From positions 1 to 9,236 of the forward strand of contig DKGH01000167.1 of assembly GCA_002453165.1 (NCBI GenBank): DNA of 9,236 nucleotides, in the 5' to 3' direction. Below the pieces are notes generated by a model. That model was given only the letters and a program-made list of their open reading frames with translations, was not told the origin of the DNA and ran no database searches. A program made the translations under genes and the position numbers. The stretch comes from Verrucomicrobia bacterium UBA6775 (GTDB lineage Bacteria > Verrucomicrobiota > Verrucomicrobiia > Limisphaerales > UBA1096). Of the stretch, positions 1 through 5,985 are shown in pieces (the first letter of the stretch is position 1; each line of letters opens with the position of its first letter).

Positions 1-1955
1 AGATATTTTCCTCTGAAGCTAGCAAAGATGTGAAGTATCAGGCACAGAAATTATCACTTAGAAAGTTGGCAAGTCTGGCTGAAGAAGAGGGAAGGTTTGA
101 GGATGCGCAACAGTATTTGGCTGTGTATGTAAAGCGGTTTCCTGATGATGAATTAATTCCGGTTGTGCTATTGAATCAGGGAGAATTATACCGAAAAATG
201 GGGGCATATGATCTTGAGCGTCAGAAGTGCTATGATGTCATCAAGGCCGCTCAGGGTGTTCAGTTGGATAGAGACAAGTATAATTTGAACTATGTGAAAC
301 GTGCTGTATTGACTGCACAAATAAATATTGCAGAGTCTTTTTTTGATGAAGCAAAAAAGATGCCCACAAAATTGGCTGAGATGGGATTTTCCAACTCTGT
401 GGAGCAGTTTCAGACATTAACCAAATCTGTGGAGCAGTTTCAGACATTAACCAACTCTGTGGAGTTGTTAGACCAAGGATCAGAGTTCGATGGGTTAGAA
501 CTGGGCGAATTGAATAATGTAGATCTTTCACTCAAGTTGATTCGGGCACTGCATGAATTAAGCCTTTCAAAAAGGAGCAAATTAAGCCTTTCAAAAAGGA
601 GCAACAAAGAGTCGATTGATGCTGATAAGCAGGATGTAGAAAAGAGTTTTAAAGAGGTGCATGATGAGGGGGATCGATTCATAAAAAATTACGATGCTGC
701 TGTAACGGAAAAAAAAGGGGAAGTGCTTTATTACGTGTTGCATGCAATCAGAAATTCAAATGTTGCCCCTTCCAAGATGTCTTCCGAGCTTACAACAGAG
801 TTCGAAGCTTTGTACAAGTTGAACAGGGAAAATGATGTGAAAACTCTTCCATGGATTCTGAAGGGCGCGGGCGAGTTGGGCCAGTATTTTTTTCAGAAAG
901 GTAAAAACGAAAAAGTTAAAAAAGACGAAAAAAAAGAGAGCTTCGAAAATGCGAAACGTGTTTTTGAAATGCATGTCGAGTTAATTGCTGGTGGCAAAGG
1001 TGAGTCAGAGAAACTGCTCGAAATGCTATATGGATTACAATACGCGGAAACATTTATAGATGAAAAAATTAAACAAAATTCATTGTATAACGACACATTT
1101 AATGATGTCCGTGGGATTGTAGACAATGTCGAATCTGGAGCGAAAGATATAGGTCTAAAATTACCGCTTTTATCCAATTTAGGTGTAATTGGCGTGGACG
1201 TAGACGGGGACGGCATGGATGCCTACGACGAATTACTCACCGGGCACTCCGACACCAACCCTGATAATGTCCCCTCTCGATCGGAAGTGGATGAAAAGGT
1301 GAAGTTGAAAGGGGTGGGCAACGATGCGGGCGGCAAGGATGCAAACGAAGAAAAATTGTCTGTAACTTCCGACACCGCCCCCGACGGTTTTTCAGACAAT
1401 GAAAATTTGAAGAACAATGAAAAATTGAAGAATATGGTAACGCAATCCATCAAATATTTGAAAAGTCAGGCGAACATCCGTTACAGACACATTTTACCTG
1501 TGCTTTATAACTTGGGGCTTTGTTATGAGAATCTTTCAAATATAGATGAAGCGTTAAATATAGATGAAGCGTTGACTGTGTTCGAAAGGATTCCCGCTGC
1601 GGTTGTTAAAGTGAATCCGTTAAAAGGAGAATTTGTTGATGATGCAATTTTTGAATCACCCGATACACCATTGAAGTTTCAAGTTGTTAAATTACTGGAC
1701 AATGATTTGTATCCGGATGCTGCGTTAGTTTGTCACCTGGGTGGGGAGATCAAAAAGGGGGATATTGTTCGTTCTAAAGATGATAAAAATGAATTAGAAA
1801 TAGAGCACTTTCTTAGCTTGGACAGTTTGTTGACTCAGAAACATGTTGGTGATGGGTCTTTGTCGTTGAGGTTGATTCGCGATATGGCGGTCTGGCGAGT
1901 CAACAACCTGTCTTGGTTGTCGGAGTTTGAAGATGGGTTGAATGACGGTGAGTAA
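1..1955 (+). CDS. TPR-repeat protein, 5'-partial
   Basis: The reading frame is open from the left edge (first full codon at 3), so the true start lies upstream. The GTG at 30 is an internal Val codon. About 650 residues are visible; residues here are numbered from that GTG. TPR motifs are clear at about 7-40 (Ala14, Gly21, Ala26, Pro38 at TPR positions 8, 15, 20, 32), at 44-77 (degenerate), and near 489-524 (Gly496, Tyr499, Phe518). The middle, about 110-480, is charged and lysine-rich and looks like poorly conserved helical repeat. TPR proteins are binding scaffolds; the partner is unknown. Four in-frame tandem duplications and an acidic DxDxDG module at 390-401 interrupt the protein. Base composition is low (about 32-40% GC in hand-counted 60-base lines) except around 1191-1390. 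The 3' end overlaps the next gene by 14 bp, implying coupled translation. Two A8 runs (709-716, 928-935) lie in frame. TPR assignment is fairly sure; function is not. Confidence 0.8.
   Translation, partial: IFSSEASKDVKYQAQKLSLRKLASLAEEEGRFEDAQQYLAVYVKRFPDDELIPVVLLNQGELYRKMGAYDLERQKCYDVIKAAQGVQLDRDKYNLNYVKRAVLTAQINIAESFFDEAKKMPTKLAEMGFSNSVEQFQTLTKSVEQFQTLTNSVELLDQGSEFDGLELGELNNVDLSLKLIRALHELSLSKRSKLSLSKRSNKESIDADKQDVEKSFKEVHDEGDRFIKNYDAAVTEKKGEVLYYVLHAIRNSNVAPSKMSSELTTEFEALYKLNRENDVKTLPWILKGAGELGQYFFQKGKNEKVKKDEKKESFENAKRVFEMHVELIAGGKGESEKLLEMLYGLQYAETFIDEKIKQNSLYNDTFNDVRGIVDNVESGAKDIGLKLPLLSNLGVIGVDVDGDGMDAYDELLTGHSDTNPDNVPSRSEVDEKVKLKGVGNDAGGKDANEEKLSVTSDTAPDGFSDNENLKNNEKLKNMVTQSIKYLKSQANIRYRHILPVLYNLGLCYENLSNIDEALNIDEALTVFERIPAAVVKVNPLKGEFVDDAIFESPDTPLKFQVVKLLDNDLYPDAALVCHLGGEIKKGDIVRSKDDKNELEIEHFLSLDSLLTQKHVGDGSLSLRLIRDMAVWRVNNLSWLSEFEDGLNDGE
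391..464 (+). repeat. 30-bp in-frame tandem repeat, about 2.5 copies
   Basis: Positions 391-420 and 421-450 are identical except at one base (c to a at the fifth position). A partial third copy follows at 451-464. Each unit encodes ten residues, (N/K)SVEQFQTLT, and the third begins NSVE before diverging. The reading frame of the TPR gene is preserved. Near-identity at the DNA level points to recent duplication by slippage or recombination, not to old protein repeats. Confidence 0.95.
556..603 (+). repeat. 24-bp in-frame tandem duplication
   Basis: Two adjacent 24-bp units, 556-579 and 580-603, are essentially identical. They encode LSLSKRSK followed by LSLSKRSN inside the first TPR gene, adding eight basic residues without a frameshift. 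Confidence 0.93.
1191..1403 (+). other. Calcium-loop-like (TSP3/EF-hand-type) acidic module within the TPR gene
   Basis: Codons 1197-1232 encode DVDGDGMDAYDE. This has acidic residues at loop positions 1, 3 and 5, Gly at 6 and Glu at 12, as in a 12-residue EF-hand loop and in bacterial thrombospondin-type-3 repeats of the form DTDGDGxxDYEE. It is followed by a typical trailer (TGHSDTNPDN). A degenerate second unit lies at 1371-1403 (DTAPDGFSDNE), where position 3 is Ala. Hand counts give about 52-60% GC for 1201-1380, against about 32-38% in the lines on either side. Such modules are common in exported PVC proteins and often bind Ca2+. Calcium binding here is an inference. Confidence 0.6.
1398..1433 (+). 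repeat. 18-bp in-frame tandem duplication, diverged
   Basis: Units 1398-1415 and 1416-1433 differ at two of 18 bases and encode NENLKN followed by NEKLKN. The duplication lies immediately after the acidic calcium-loop-like module. It is slightly diverged, so it is probably older than the perfect 18-bp duplication downstream. Confidence 0.85.
1538..1573 (+). repeat. Perfect 18-bp in-frame tandem duplication inside a TPR motif
   Basis: Units 1538-1555 and 1556-1573 are identical and encode NIDEAL twice (residues 504-509 and 510-515 from the GTG at 30). Taking out one copy leaves a canonical TPR, with Gly at position 8, Tyr at 11, Ala at 20 and Phe at 24. With both copies, six residues are inserted at the turn between helices A and B. 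Confidence 0.95.
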
Positions 1956-4044
1956 TCAACATGTAGCGAGCGAGATTCGTTATGTTTTGCGCTCTTCAAT
2001 TTCAAATTGTGCTCTTCATATCCGGGGGAGTGTATTTGCGGTATTCGTTAGTCTCTTAGCATTCGTTTCGCCGGCAACCTGTGACGATGTTGAAATCGTT
2101 GGCGGTAGAAACGGAATGGAAGCCTTGCGCGTTAAATTGGAGAGTGAAATCGATACTTCAACTAGTGAGGATCAATTCATTAAATCGAGTGAACTCTGGC
2201 GGTTGTACATCAAATTATTTCCGTTTAACGCCAAGAGTGAAGAGTATTTGGCAGAATTGGAACAAACTCAAAAGCTGTTGTTGGACAAGGGTAAGAAAGC
2301 CATTGGGGAAAAGGGGAGGGAAAGTAAAGAGACCGCCTTTTATCTTGGGAGTCATTGTTACCTGTTTCCCAATTCGCCTAAATCTATACAAAACTATGAG
2401 ACGGTAGTCGATGCAGCTAAAAACGTCGATATGCCTGCGCTAGAACTGGAAATGCGAGCCAGGGTGTTGGCAATAAGTAGTAACTCCCCCGGTTATGAAG
2501 CCGTCAGGATGTTGGCAATTAAGGCCGAGAAGCAAAACAAGAGCATGGTTGCAATTAATGGGTTGGAATATTTCCAAAAGGGTGAATATCAAGTTGATGG
2601 TTATGAGAACTTGAATTTGGGGCCGTCCTTAATGTTAAGTGGGGACATTTACCGCAGGGCGCATCTTTTTAATCAAGCCATTTCAAAGTATTCAGAGGCG
2701 ATTCAGTGGTGTGGTGATATAAGGCTAAAAACAGCTTCAAGAATTCTGCCTTCTCAGCCAAAAATATCAAATGAAAACGAAATGTTGACATTTTCCGAAG
2801 GAGGTAATTTAACGAAAGTAGCTCTATTCATGGAAGATGGCATCTTGAGGATAGAGGATGTGGAGTTGGTGAGGGGGCGGCCATTTGCAAAAATGTTGGA
2901 ATTCGAACTCGCTACGATTGAGCGAAACGCAAATATCCTCATCGGTCGAGCGTTGATTGAGGATGCACAGAGTAAAACGCGAGGCACATCGACTTCAGGG
3001 TTTGCTGGGAAACTTTATGATAATGCGGTTAGCCATTTCTCCGCACTACTTGAGCCAATGAGTTTGAACAACTTCTCCGCGATGCCCTACAGATTGGAGT
3101 TGTTGAGGGCGTCGATCGAGTTGGCGAGGTATAAGAAAAGTTTAAAACCTGACGGTTATTTAGAAGCTGAGGATAACTATGCAAGATGTGTTAGTGCAGC
3201 TGAATCCTATTTGAACATGGTTTCGTTAACTCGGACAAAGATAAGCCTAGAAGATGGTGAAATGAGTTTTCTGGAGGCTGAAGCTGCCGAAAAAGAAGGG
3301 GAAGTTGCATTCGTTTTGATCGAGGCTTTAATTGAGATTGGAAGGAAACGTAGGGCGTTTGAGGTATTTAATAGGTATTTTACTGGTCGGGCATTGGAGG
3401 ACGAGTGGGCCGTGTTCGCTATGCTTGATTTGGCGGTTGTCCACATTGAAAACAGGGATTACCTTAGTGCTCTGCCGTTTTTGACAGCGATTAGCGAAAG
3501 GGGAGCCCGGTTGGGTGTCAGGGATTTGGCATTTGTCGCAGGGTTGATGAAGGGGGTCTGCGTTCGTCGCCTTGGTTCCGCTAAGGAGAGATCTGTTGCG
3601 GCGGCGAGTCTTTTGGAGGACATGGCCAATAAGGAATACAGTAACTCGGTTGACATGTTCGAATCGTCTGGGGAATTCCCGAAAACTCGTTATCCTAAAA
3701 AATATCGGAGCATATTCATCGATGAAATCAGAGCCGAAGTCTTTGAGGAGTTCATCTCAAGTAGGGACGGGAGTGGGTTGGTTGAAGCATTATTAAGTGC
3801 TGTTGATCCAATTAAGGCTCAAGGGGGGGCGGTTTCATCAATGAGTGAATTCGATTTGGATAGTGATGATGGCAAGCAATTTGGTGGTTTTCATGCTAGC
3901 GTGATCGACAAAGCCAAAGTTTTAGCAGAGAATATAGATTTTACTGGGATTGAGGGGGAGATAGATATAGATTTTATTGGGTGGATTGAGGGGGAGATAG
4001 ATAATCTTCAATGGAATCCGTTTAACGAGAGAGTTGCCAAATGA
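1942..4044 (+). CDS. Exported TPR-like helical repeat protein
   Basis: This 700-residue protein starts at ATG 1942, 14 bp inside the previous gene. A GTG at 1948 is an alternative start, and no strong ribosome binding site is visible. The N-terminus reads as a Sec signal peptide: a basic region to Arg28, a hydrophobic core at about 31-43, and likely cleavage near Cys47/Asp48. The cysteine is not in a good lipobox, because Pro occupies the -3 position. The mature protein is almost entirely helical, with a TPR-like motif at about 229-256 (Gly234, Tyr237, Ala246) and further helical pairs around 330-560. It was not matched to a named family. The signal peptide places it in the periplasm or envelope, probably as a scaffold working with the preceding TPR protein. 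The C-terminus (664-687) carries a recent tandem duplication. The last codons overlap the next gene by ATGA. Composition is intermediate (about 38-52% GC in sampled lines). Confidence 0.8.
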   Translation: MTVSNQHVASEIRYVLRSSISNCALHIRGSVFAVFVSLLAFVSPATCDDVEIVGGRNGMEALRVKLESEIDTSTSEDQFIKSSELWRLYIKLFPFNAKSEEYLAELEQTQKLLLDKGKKAIGEKGRESKETAFYLGSHCYLFPNSPKSIQNYETVVDAAKNVDMPALELEMRARVLAISSNSPGYEAVRMLAIKAEKQNKSMVAINGLEYFQKGEYQVDGYENLNLGPSLMLSGDIYRRAHLFNQAISKYSEAIQWCGDIRLKTASRILPSQPKISNENEMLTFSEGGNLTKVALFMEDGILRIEDVELVRGRPFAKMLEFELATIERNANILIGRALIEDAQSKTRGTSTSGFAGKLYDNAVSHFSALLEPMSLNNFSAMPYRLELLRASIELARYKKSLKPDGYLEAEDNYARCVSAAESYLNMVSLTRTKISLEDGEMSFLEAEAAEKEGEVAFVLIEALIEIGRKRRAFEVFNRYFTGRALEDEWAVFAMLDLAVVHIENRDYLSALPFLTAISERGARLGVRDLAFVAGLMKGVCVRRLGSAKERSVAAASLLEDMANKEYSNSVDMFESSGEFPKTRYPKKYRSIFIDEIRAEVFEEFISSRDGSGLVEALLSAVDPIKAQGGAVSSMSEFDLDSDDGKQFGGFHASVIDKAKVLAENIDFTGIEGEIDIDFIGWIEGEIDNLQWNPFNERVAK
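3934..4002 (+). repeat. 33/36-bp in-frame tandem duplication
   Basis: Units 3934-3966 (IDFTG-IEGEID) and 3967-4002 (IDFIGWIEGEID) are almost identical. The second has one extra codon, giving Trp681, and one substitution (Thr to Ile). The 18-base tails 3949-3966 and 3985-4002 are identical. The duplication sits 14 codons before the stop, so the extreme C-terminus of the protein is being extended. Confidence 0.92.
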
Positions 4045-4472
4045 ATACAGCTGAATTTTTGAGTTCTCTTGCAGTTGAGTTGGGCGATTATCTCGAGGTC
4101 TGCGGCCGGGCGTACCAATTGGTTCAGGAGGAGAATCGTTACCTGAATTCCAGTTCGCCACGCGACGCTTATTCTAAATCCGAAGAAAGGAAAGAACTGC
4201 TGGAGAGGGTGTCCGGAGCAATGGTGCGAATCAAGGCGCACAAGGCCTTGTGGGCTAAAATCCCTGCCGGGGAACGGGTGAAGCACATGAATATCTCCCA
4301 ATTGATCAAGCAAAACATGGACTTGATAATGAAGACGGTGATGCTGGATCGGGAGAATGAAAAATTAATGCTTAAGCATGGCATGGTGCCACCGGATCGT
4401 TTACCTTCCTCCGCACAAAACAATCCTGGCGCGGTTGCGGGGATGTATCAGCGTAATCAACCCGGTGGATAA
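4041..4472 (+). CDS. Small helical protein, FlgN-like (possible flagellar export chaperone)
   Basis: This 143-residue protein starts at an ATG that shares ATGA with the stop of the preceding gene, so its translation is probably coupled. Three helices are apparent: about 2-36, 45-72 and 84-113. A Pro/Gln/Gly-rich tail (116-143) follows. There is no signal peptide or membrane segment, so it is cytoplasmic. The size, an early glutamate-rich stretch (QLVQEENRYL), the charged KSEERKELLERV segment and a late helix beginning KQNMDLI recall FlgN. FlgN is the chaperone that holds hook-associated proteins FlgK and FlgL for type III export. FlgN sequences are poorly conserved, so this is a shape-and-context match only. 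The sigma-54 activator 9 bp downstream fits a flagellar setting. A generic coiled-coil protein remains possible. The gene is certain; the name is not. Confidence 0.75.
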   Translation: MNTAEFLSSLAVELGDYLEVCGRAYQLVQEENRYLNSSSPRDAYSKSEERKELLERVSGAMVRIKAHKALWAKIPAGERVKHMNISQLIKQNMDLIMKTVMLDRENEKLMLKHGMVPPDRLPSSAQNNPGAVAGMYQRNQPGG

Positions 4473-4481
4473 CCAGAGTCG

Positions 4482-5909
4482 ATGCCCATCGAAAAAGTCA
4501 TTCTGGCTGAGAGCGACGAAAACCTTCGTCGTACAGTCGCTGAGTTTGTTCGAAGCAAGCGCATTGATGTCGCAGAGGCGGGTACGGTTCAGGATGTGTA
4601 CGGATATCTTGGCAAGGATGAGTTCGATCTTATCTTCATTGAAGCGAAGTTACCTGAATGTGAGTTGATTGACTTTCTGGGAGATTTGAACCAGCGCTCC
4701 GAAAAGCCGTTGGTCGTTCCCCTTGTCAACGGTGAACCGGATGCGTTTGTATTGGAATGCATCAAGGGTGGGGCTTTCGATTTTCTTTCAAAACCATTTT
4801 CCCGCGAGCAAATCGAGATCGCGTTGCACAAGGCCGGTAATTACAACCAGATTTCCAAGACCAATGCGGCGATTGTTGAAAGTTCCGTCGATGATGCCGA
4901 GCGTGAGATTCTCGGTGAAAGCCAGTTGATCGAGGAGACGCGCAAGATGATCAAGCGAGTGGCTCAGACGCAGGTCACTGTGTTGATCCAGGGCGAAAGC
5001 GGAACGGGCAAGGAATTAGTGGCGCGGGCATTGCACACCCAGAGCCCCCGTGCGCAGAAGCCGTTTATCAAGATAAATTGTGCTGCCCTGCCGGAGACAC
5101 TGATAGAGAGTGAGTTTTTTGGACACGAAAAGGGCGCCTTCACCGGGGCGGTGGCCAAGCGGCAGGGGCGATTTGAACTGGCGCATGGCGGGACAATATT
5201 ACTGGATGAAATCAGTGAGATTTCACTGGCGATGCAGGCCAAGTTGTTGCGCGTGTTACAGGAGCAGGAATTTGAACGAGTCGGTGGCAGTAAGACCATC
5301 AAGGTGGATGTCCGGGTCATTGCCACGACCAACCGCGACTTGGAAGAGAGTGTGGAGAAGGGCGACTTTCGACAGGACTTATTTTTTCGACTGAACGTCA
5401 TTCCGATTTACGTTCCGCCGTTGCGGGAGCGCGTTGGCGACATCCAGTTTTTGGCGGAAAAATTCCGTGAACTATTCGTCCGAAAACACGGTGTCTCAGT
5501 TGAGGGATTCAGCGATGCGGCGGTTGACTCGCTTGGGAACCACGATTTTCCGGGGAACGTCCGTGAGTTACAAAACGTGGTCGAGCGGGCGGTAATTCTC
5601 TGTGACCCCGACGGGTCGATTGAGCCGGAGCAGTTGAACCTGCTTGGCCAAGCGCTTGGCCAACCGGAGAGGCAGTCTGCGAAAGAGGCCAAGGAAGATG
5701 AGGCTGCCCCGGAAAAGGATGGTTTTCCCAGCATGGATGAAGTTGAAAAGGAACACATCATCCGTGCGCTTGGCCAAGTGGATCATAACCGAACCAAGGC
5801 AGCCAAGTTGCTGGGGATGAACGTTCGGACGTTACGCAACAAGATTAATACGTATCGGGAGGAAGCTGAGTCGGAAGAGGACTTGGCTAAGCTGGGCGAT
5901 AAGGACTAA
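4482..5909 (+). CDS. Sigma-54-dependent activator (NtrC family) with a degenerate receiver domain
   Basis: This 475-residue protein has three parts. Residues 1-119 are a receiver-like fold. Residues 143-385 are an AAA+ domain with Walker A GESGTGKE (171-178), the sigma-54 contact loop GAFTGA (218-223), Walker B with Asp242-Glu243, sensor I Asn284, arginine fingers Arg297 and Arg303, and the sensor II segment FPGNVREL (356-363). A Fis-type helix-turn-helix lies at about 419-459, ending RTLRNKINTY. It would remodel sigma-54 RNA polymerase at -24/-12 promoters. The receiver lacks the phosphoacceptor Asp: Glu54 occupies its place, the acidic pair is Glu10-Ser11, and Leu82 replaces the switch Thr/Ser. 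Only Lys104 remains. Activity is therefore probably not controlled by a sensor kinase. FleQ and FlrA, flagellar master regulators, share this kind of loss. The TLRNK-type recognition helix also recalls FlbD-like flagellar activators. No strong ribosome binding site precedes the ATG. Confidence 0.93.
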   Translation: MPIEKVILAESDENLRRTVAEFVRSKRIDVAEAGTVQDVYGYLGKDEFDLIFIEAKLPECELIDFLGDLNQRSEKPLVVPLVNGEPDAFVLECIKGGAFDFLSKPFSREQIEIALHKAGNYNQISKTNAAIVESSVDDAEREILGESQLIEETRKMIKRVAQTQVTVLIQGESGTGKELVARALHTQSPRAQKPFIKINCAALPETLIESEFFGHEKGAFTGAVAKRQGRFELAHGGTILLDEISEISLAMQAKLLRVLQEQEFERVGGSKTIKVDVRVIATTNRDLEESVEKGDFRQDLFFRLNVIPIYVPPLRERVGDIQFLAEKFRELFVRKHGVSVEGFSDAAVDSLGNHDFPGNVRELQNVVERAVILCDPDGSIEPEQLNLLGQALGQPERQSAKEAKEDEAAPEKDGFPSMDEVEKEHIIRALGQVDHNRTKAAKLLGMNVRTLRNKINTYREEAESEEDLAKLGDKD

Positions 5910-5936
5910 TTCGCGTTAAAAGGACACTGTTTCGGG

Positions 5937-5964
5937 TTGCCAAGGAGGGGGCGAGGCGTACCAT
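5937..5964 (+). promoter_or_regulatory. Weak sigma-70-type promoter candidate before the DUF1549/DUF1553 gene
   Basis: The only gap of note within the window (5910-5985, 76 bp) contains TTGCCA at 5937-5942 (five of six to the -35 consensus) and TACCAT at 5959-5964 (four of six to -10), separated by 16 bp. Initiation would fall near 5971, giving a short leader that includes the ribosome binding site. No -24/-12 element was found here. The match is by eye and could be chance. Confidence 0.25.
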
Positions 5965-5974
5965 TGCGCCAACA

Positions 5975-5979
5975 AGAGG
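5975..5979 (+). promoter_or_regulatory. Ribosome binding site that fixes the start at 5986
   Basis: AGAGG at 5975-5979 lies six bases before ATG 5986, a good Shine-Dalgarno distance. It directly abuts the in-frame TTG at 5980, which therefore cannot use it. This supports 5986 as the start codon. Confidence 0.6.
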
Positions 5980-5985
5980 TTGCTT

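Noticed and set aside
30..32. GTG at 30 as the start codon of the first gene
   Set aside because: The frame is open back to position 3 with plausible coding residues, and no ribosome binding site precedes the GTG. The gene begins outside the window.
391..464. Possible CRISPR-like array
   Set aside because: The units are directly adjacent with no spacers, remain in the coding frame and are not palindromic.
709..935. A8 runs at 709-716 and 928-935 as programmed frameshift or slippage sites
   Set aside because: The main frame continues intact through both, and no alternative frame gives a sensible product. They fit Lys-rich coding in AT-rich DNA.
2068..2088. Lipoprotein signal in the second TPR protein (Cys47)
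   Set aside because: The residues before the Cys are Pro-Ala-Thr. They do not fit a lipobox, so ordinary signal peptidase cleavage is more likely.
1..5909. A novel defence or toxin-antitoxin system
   Set aside because: TPR scaffolds plus an AAA+ protein might suggest one, but the AAA+ protein has GAFTGA and a Fis-type HTH, which identify a sigma-54 activator. No nuclease, protease or toxin domain is visible.
5942..5951. AAGGAGGGGG as a strong ribosome binding site
   Set aside because: No start codon at suitable distance opens a meaningful frame. The TTG at 5964 would encode only 12 residues, and the real ATG is over 30 bases away.
5951..5970. Hairpin (GGCG...CGCC) as a terminator after the activator gene
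   Set aside because: The stem is only four base pairs and no T-run follows.
5980..5982. TTG at 5980 as the start of the DUF1549/DUF1553 gene
   Set aside because: The AGAGG directly abuts this TTG, leaving no spacing. ATG 5986 has a six-base spacing and gives a normal signal peptide.
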